The notes under the pieces are model-generated. The model was not told where the DNA came from, searched no databases, and saw nothing but the letters and a program-made list of their open reading frames with translations. Of a DNA stretch of 64,000 nucleotides, positions 61,034-64,000 are shown piece after piece (position 1 is the stretch's first letter; each line of letters opens with the position of its first letter). A program made the position numbers and the translations under genes. The DNA is from JBEEPE01 sp964489645 (GTDB lineage: Bacteria; Verrucomicrobiota; Verrucomicrobiia; Chthoniobacterales; Chthoniobacteraceae), in contig CAZAZT010000003.1 of NCBI GenBank assembly GCA_964489645.1, positions 1 to 64,000 of the forward strand. Reading direction: 5' to 3'.

Positions 61034-61726
61034 ATGGCGAACGAGACATTGGGAGAGCGGCGTGAGGAAGGGGCGGAGGATCGGTTGATGTATCAGGGAG
61101 CGGAGGTGTTGACGGATGCGGAGTTGCTGGGGGTGCTGTTGCGTTGGAGTGGAAGGGGCGGTGATGGGATGGAGTTAGGGCGGCGGTTGCTGGAGGAGCA
61201 TGGGTCGCTTGTGGCGTTGAGTCGGTTGGGGCCGGCGGTTTTGTCGCGTTCGGGTGGGATAGCGGCGTTGCGGGCGGGGCGATTGGCGGCGGCGTTTGAG
61301 TTGGCGGTTCGCATGGGGCGGGAATCGGTGTTGCGCCAATCGATCAGTTCTCCGGAGGCGGTTTTCCGATTGCTGGGTGTGGAGATGCGGATGCTGAGCA
61401 AGGAGTCTTTGCGAGTGGTTTTGTTGGACACGCGGCATCAGTTGATCCGGGTGCAGCAGGTTTCTTTGGGGTCGTTGAACCAGAGCATTGCGCATCCGAG
61501 GGATGTTCTAGAACCGGTGATCCGTCATTCGGCGTACGGGTTCATCTTGGTTCACAATCATCCTTCGGGTGATCCGTCTCCGAGCGAGAGTGATCGGATG
61601 ACGACCCATCGGATTCGCGAGGCGGCGAACCTTCTTCAGGTGAGTTTTTTGGATCACGTGATCCTGGGGGAGGCGGGGCCGTGTCGGAGCGGTTGGTTCT
61701 CGTTCCGCGAGAGTGGGTGGATGTGA
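61034..61726 (+). CDS. radC: RadC-family JAB-domain protein
   Basis: About 230 residues from ATG 61034; ATG 61022 is in frame too. The N-terminal helical part LTDAELLGVLLRWSGRGG matches the conserved start of UPF0758/RadC. The C-terminal JAMM-type metal motif is FILVHNHPSGDPSPSESD at about 173-190. RadC was once linked to DNA repair, but its function is unclear; it may be a DNA-associated metalloprotease-like protein. It is preceded by a divergent GYF gene and followed 41 bases later by the stop of a convergent MBL gene. Confidence 0.92.
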   Translation: MANETLGERREEGAEDRLMYQGAEVLTDAELLGVLLRWSGRGGDGMELGRRLLEEHGSLVALSRLGPAVLSRSGGIAALRAGRLAAAFELAVRMGRESVLRQSISSPEAVFRLLGVEMRMLSKESLRVVLLDTRHQLIRVQQVSLGSLNQSIAHPRDVLEPVIRHSAYGFILVHNHPSGDPSPSESDRMTTHRIREAANLLQVSFLDHVILGEAGPCRSGWFSFRESGWM

Positions 61727-61767
61727 TGTCGTTGCTCTGCGGAGGGTGGTTTTCAGCCCGCCATCGG

Positions 61768-62844
61768 TCATTGTTTGGAGCGGGTCTTGAAGGATTTGGA
61801 ATGTTGGCTGTGAGGGAGCCGGATTTCGTAAGTGGCTCCGTCTGCGCTGACTTTGCCGTGGATGAAATGGGCGGCGCATTGTTCGCCGAGGTCACCGAGG
61901 TTCGCGATGTGATCGGTGGGCGCGTTGTTTTCGCGGTCTTGGCGCACGTTTTCATGCACTTGGTACATGGCTTGGAGGTTGGGTGAGGAGCGGATGGCGG
62001 ACAGGGCGATGGCGCTGGTGCCTTTTTTCGGACCGTTGTTCATGACGGAAACGGTTGGTGCGAGGGCTTTGACGAGTGTGGGATGGTTGCTGACGTCGAG
62101 ACCGTGGTGGTTCACTTGGTAGAGGTCGACGGTTCCGATGAGGTTGGTTGGGCAGACCAGTTTCTCTTCCATTTCCATGGTGAGGTCGCCGCCGTTGAAG
62201 AAGCGGAAGTCGCCGAGTTGGAGGAGGAGGACGACGCTGGCGGCGTTATCGGACGGGTCTGGTTTGACCACGAGGTCGCTGGATTTGCAATCGGGGGTGA
62301 TGGATGCGCCTTTTTGGGCGGGGATGCGTTCGCGATTGGCGGCGATGCATTGCAGGGTGAGTGGTGCTGCGGAGGGGTCGTTTTTGAGCGGGATGAAATC
62401 GCCGGGTTTGAGGACGACCCGCTTTCCGACTTTGGCATCGCGGTAGGGGGCGCTGTTGACGGCCCACAGTTTGGGGTTTGCGCCGGCATCGGGGGGTGTT
62501 GAGGGATCGGGCAGTCCTTTGTCGTAAAGGTTTTCGACGGGCATCAGATTCGCGAGGTCGGCGACGCCGCCGAAGTGGTCGATGTGGAAGTGGGTGACGA
62601 CGAGGTGATCGATGCGTTTGAGGCCGGCGACAGCGGTTGCGACCTTGTGGATTCGGCTGGCGTCGCGTGGGCCGGGGTTCCCTGCGTCAACGAGCACGGA
62701 TTCTCCGCTGGGAGTGACGAGCAGGGTGGAGCCGCCGCCTTCCGAGTCGATCCAATAGATCTCGAGGCTTTTTGGGGCGGCGAGTCCGGGGAAGGGGAAC
62801 GCCGAGAGAAGCGCGATGATGAGGGGGAGGAGGCGTTTGGTCAT
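61768..62844 (-). CDS. Exported metallo-beta-lactamase-fold hydrolase, ComEC-like
   Basis: 358 residues. Signal peptide at 1-22 (LLPLIIALLSAFPFPGLA). The MBL motif THFHIDHFGG is at about 84-93 (HxHxDH), and SVLVDAGNPGPRDASRIHK precedes it. Further HDxxx-type ligands are expected in the mid-region; NGGDLTMEMEEKL and YQVNHHGLDVSNHP near 225-250 carry His and Asp that fit the DNA-internalisation ComEC/Rec2 C-terminal or late-competence-like MBL group. Secreted, so it likely acts in the periplasm. The gene is alone between radC and opcA, with a hairpin at 62851-62867 just before its start. Confidence 0.87.
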   Translation of the reverse strand: MTKRLLPLIIALLSAFPFPGLAAPKSLEIYWIDSEGGGSTLLVTPSGESVLVDAGNPGPRDASRIHKVATAVAGLKRIDHLVVTHFHIDHFGGVADLANLMPVENLYDKGLPDPSTPPDAGANPKLWAVNSAPYRDAKVGKRVVLKPGDFIPLKNDPSAAPLTLQCIAANRERIPAQKGASITPDCKSSDLVVKPDPSDNAASVVLLLQLGDFRFFNGGDLTMEMEEKLVCPTNLIGTVDLYQVNHHGLDVSNHPTLVKALAPTVSVMNNGPKKGTSAIALSAIRSSPNLQAMYQVHENVRQDRENNAPTDHIANLGDLGEQCAAHFIHGKVSADGATYEIRLPHSQHSKSFKTRSKQ

Positions 62845-62850
62845 TCCTAT

Positions 62851-62867
62851 CGCTCCAGCGTGGAGCG
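62851..62867. repeat. Inverted repeat next to the MBL-gene start
   Basis: CGCTCCA and TGGAGCG form a perfect seven-base stem with a three-base loop, seven bases upstream of the ATG on the minus strand. It lies against the likely ribosome site TAGGA and could modulate translation, or end the opcA message; no T-run follows. Confidence 0.45.
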
Positions 62868-62973
62868 TACCTCGGAGGCCCCTTTTTTTGAAGAGACGGG
62901 AAAATGGTCTGGATTTTCGACCCGAATACGCTGCGGCGCCGCGGGATCTTTGGAGAACCGAGGGGTTGTCTGC

Positions 62974-64000
62974 TCAGAGCAGCGCTTGGAAGTGGTGCAG
63001 CGCCTTGAGATAGACTTGGTGGCGGTGCGATGCTGCGAGTTCTTCGGTGGCCAAGCGAACGGAGTTTTCGGGGATGGAGGGATATTCCGCACGGTGACTC
63101 CGGCCTGCGAGGTCGGTCCACGATGCATCGATGAAGGGGTGATTTTGGCGCGCTGCGAAACGGAGTTCGGTGCGGTTGAACGTGGTGAGCACGAGTTCGG
63201 AGAGGGGGCAGCCTTCGCTCGGGATGAAGGTGAATCGGACGGGTTTGTTGTCGGTCTCGAAGGTGGCGGTGGTGCCTCCTGTGGATCGGAGTTTCCAACC
63301 CATTTGGGCTGCCAGCCAAGCTGCGAAGAGGAGGGCGGTGGATTTGTGTTGAGGGCTATGGCGGATGCGGATGTCTTCGAGATCCCAGAGGAGAGGGGTG
63401 GAGGCGGGGTCGTCGAAGGTGAACGCGAGGGCGCGTCGGAATCCGAGGCAACGCACCCAGTTCAGGTCGCTGACGTTGATCCGAGTGCCTGCGCGGTCGA
63501 TGATCCGGTGGAGGCGTTGGAGTTGTTGGCGGGGATCCAGCCAGTCGCGGCTGTCGAAGAGGAGTTTGTCGACCCAAGGCCAAATTTGAGAGCGGGCGTC
63601 GACGGGGAATTCCTCGTGCCACCAGAGGTAGAGGGGCAGGTCATAATCGAGGTTGGAGAGGACCATGCCTGCGGTTGCGTTGAGAGACAGTCCGCGGGTG
63701 ACCAGGGTGATCTGTTCACAGCAGACTTGGCGTGCTCCTGCCTTGGGGAGGTGACAGTGGGCGTTGATCCAGCACTCGACGGGTTTCTCTGTTTCCGATG
63801 GCGGATTTTCTCCGTGAGCGACGAGGAAAGCGCGGCATGCGTGTTCGCGGATGATTTCTGCGATGTCGTTCGTGAGGGGCTCCATGTCGGAGGGGGAGCC
63901 GCAGAACACGACCAAGTTGACGAGGGAAGCTCGCGTGCGGGATGCGTCGAGTTTCCAGAGCTTTTTGAGGTCGCTGGAGAGGTTGGAGGGTTCGACGGGG
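62974..64000 (-). CDS. opcA: Glucose-6-phosphate dehydrogenase assembly protein OpcA, 5' part cut by window edge
   Basis: About 342 codons are readable; the frame stays open to base 64000, so the N-terminus lies outside the window. The visible start has VEPSNLSSDLKKLW and RASLVNLVVFCGSP, matching the OpcA N-terminal pattern; CCEQITLVTRG near the middle and LPLYLWWHEEFP are typical OpcA motifs. OpcA helps activity and assembly of glucose-6-phosphate dehydrogenase in the oxidative pentose-phosphate pathway. The zwf gene is expected just upstream, beyond the right edge. The gene ends 129 bases from the MBL gene. Confidence 0.88.
   Translation of the reverse strand, partial: PVEPSNLSSDLKKLWKLDASRTRASLVNLVVFCGSPSDMEPLTNDIAEIIREHACRAFLVAHGENPPSETEKPVECWINAHCHLPKAGARQVCCEQITLVTRGLSLNATAGMVLSNLDYDLPLYLWWHEEFPVDARSQIWPWVDKLLFDSRDWLDPRQQLQRLHRIIDRAGTRINVSDLNWVRCLGFRRALAFTFDDPASTPLLWDLEDIRIRHSPQHKSTALLFAAWLAAQMGWKLRSTGGTTATFETDNKPVRFTFIPSEGCPLSELVLTTFNRTELRFAARQNHPFIDASWTDLAGRSHRAEYPSIPENSVRLATEELAASHRHQVYLKALHHFQALL

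Noticed and set aside
62934..62943. GCGGCGCCGC palindrome after opcA
   Set aside because: A ten-base GC palindrome with no loop and no T-run; not a convincing terminator.

Overview
The window most likely comes from a GC-rich, Gram-negative bacterium of the PVC group, probably Verrucomicrobiota. Three things point there. Four separate loci encode the secreted haem-c and twin-arginine families typical of Planctomycetes and Verrucomicrobia (DUF1549/DUF1553 with DUF1501, DUF1592 with DUF1552). Outer-membrane assembly genes (LptE, BamD-like, LptF/G-like) are present. Many lipoproteins and exported proteins surround ordinary housekeeping genes (mutS, rsmI, dinG, radC, opcA). Two runs of N (19430-19529 and 51826-51835) show that this is a draft or metagenome scaffold. 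I saw no rRNA, tRNA, CRISPR array, insertion sequence or phage gene. No stretch over 300 bases lacks a gene; the longest gaps are about 200-230 bases (23675-23902, 30045-30263, 39715-39917, 47542-47752).

Layout. 1-4093: a DUF1553/DUF1501 pair on the minus strand, cut by the left edge. 4251-15608 (+): mutS, a two-gene ABC exporter, a tripartite TolC/HlyD/MacB-like efflux system and a TauE/SafE permease. 15621-21729 (-): rsmI, lptE, a BamD-like gene, an unassigned lipoprotein (broken by the first N gap) and dinG. 21858-25321 (+): an LptF/LptG permease, an unknown protein and an exported FAD oxidoreductase. 25404-30044 (+): a second DUF1553/DUF1501 pair. 30264-39714 (-): a five-gene operon (DUF1553, PPC-domain protein, cytochrome-WD40-coiled-coil protein, DUF1501, amidohydrolase). 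39918-47541 (-): a six-gene operon joining a DJ-1/PfpI protein, a five-haem cytochrome c and a beta-propeller protein to an SDR, a CoA-transferase and a thiolase, with a terminator after the thiolase. 47753-49698 (+): an OlsB/PlsC-like acyltransferase pair that suggests aminolipid synthesis, then a small membrane protein. 49768-52702: an AraC regulator divergent from a xylose-isomerase-like gene and a DhnA-type aldolase. 52786-56684 (-): a DUF1592/DUF1552 pair. 56840-59160 (+): an integral-membrane HExxH protein and a cyclic-nucleotide-gated K+ channel. 59338-64000: two small envelope proteins, radC, a secreted metallo-beta-lactamase-fold protein and opcA, cut by the right edge.

How the genes fit together. 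Most of the window serves the cell envelope: lipid and LPS transport, efflux, aminolipids, and secreted haem proteins probably used to take apart complex polymers. Central metabolism appears as sugar catabolism (isomerase and aldolase), 3-ketoacid/acyl-CoA metabolism and the pentose-phosphate pathway (OpcA). The plus strand is G-rich over G-poor partner throughout, whichever strand codes. Plus-strand genes favour TTG leucine and minus-strand genes favour CTC, which fits a window lying in one replichore with the plus strand as leading strand. This skew also produces many long antisense open frames, which I left out.
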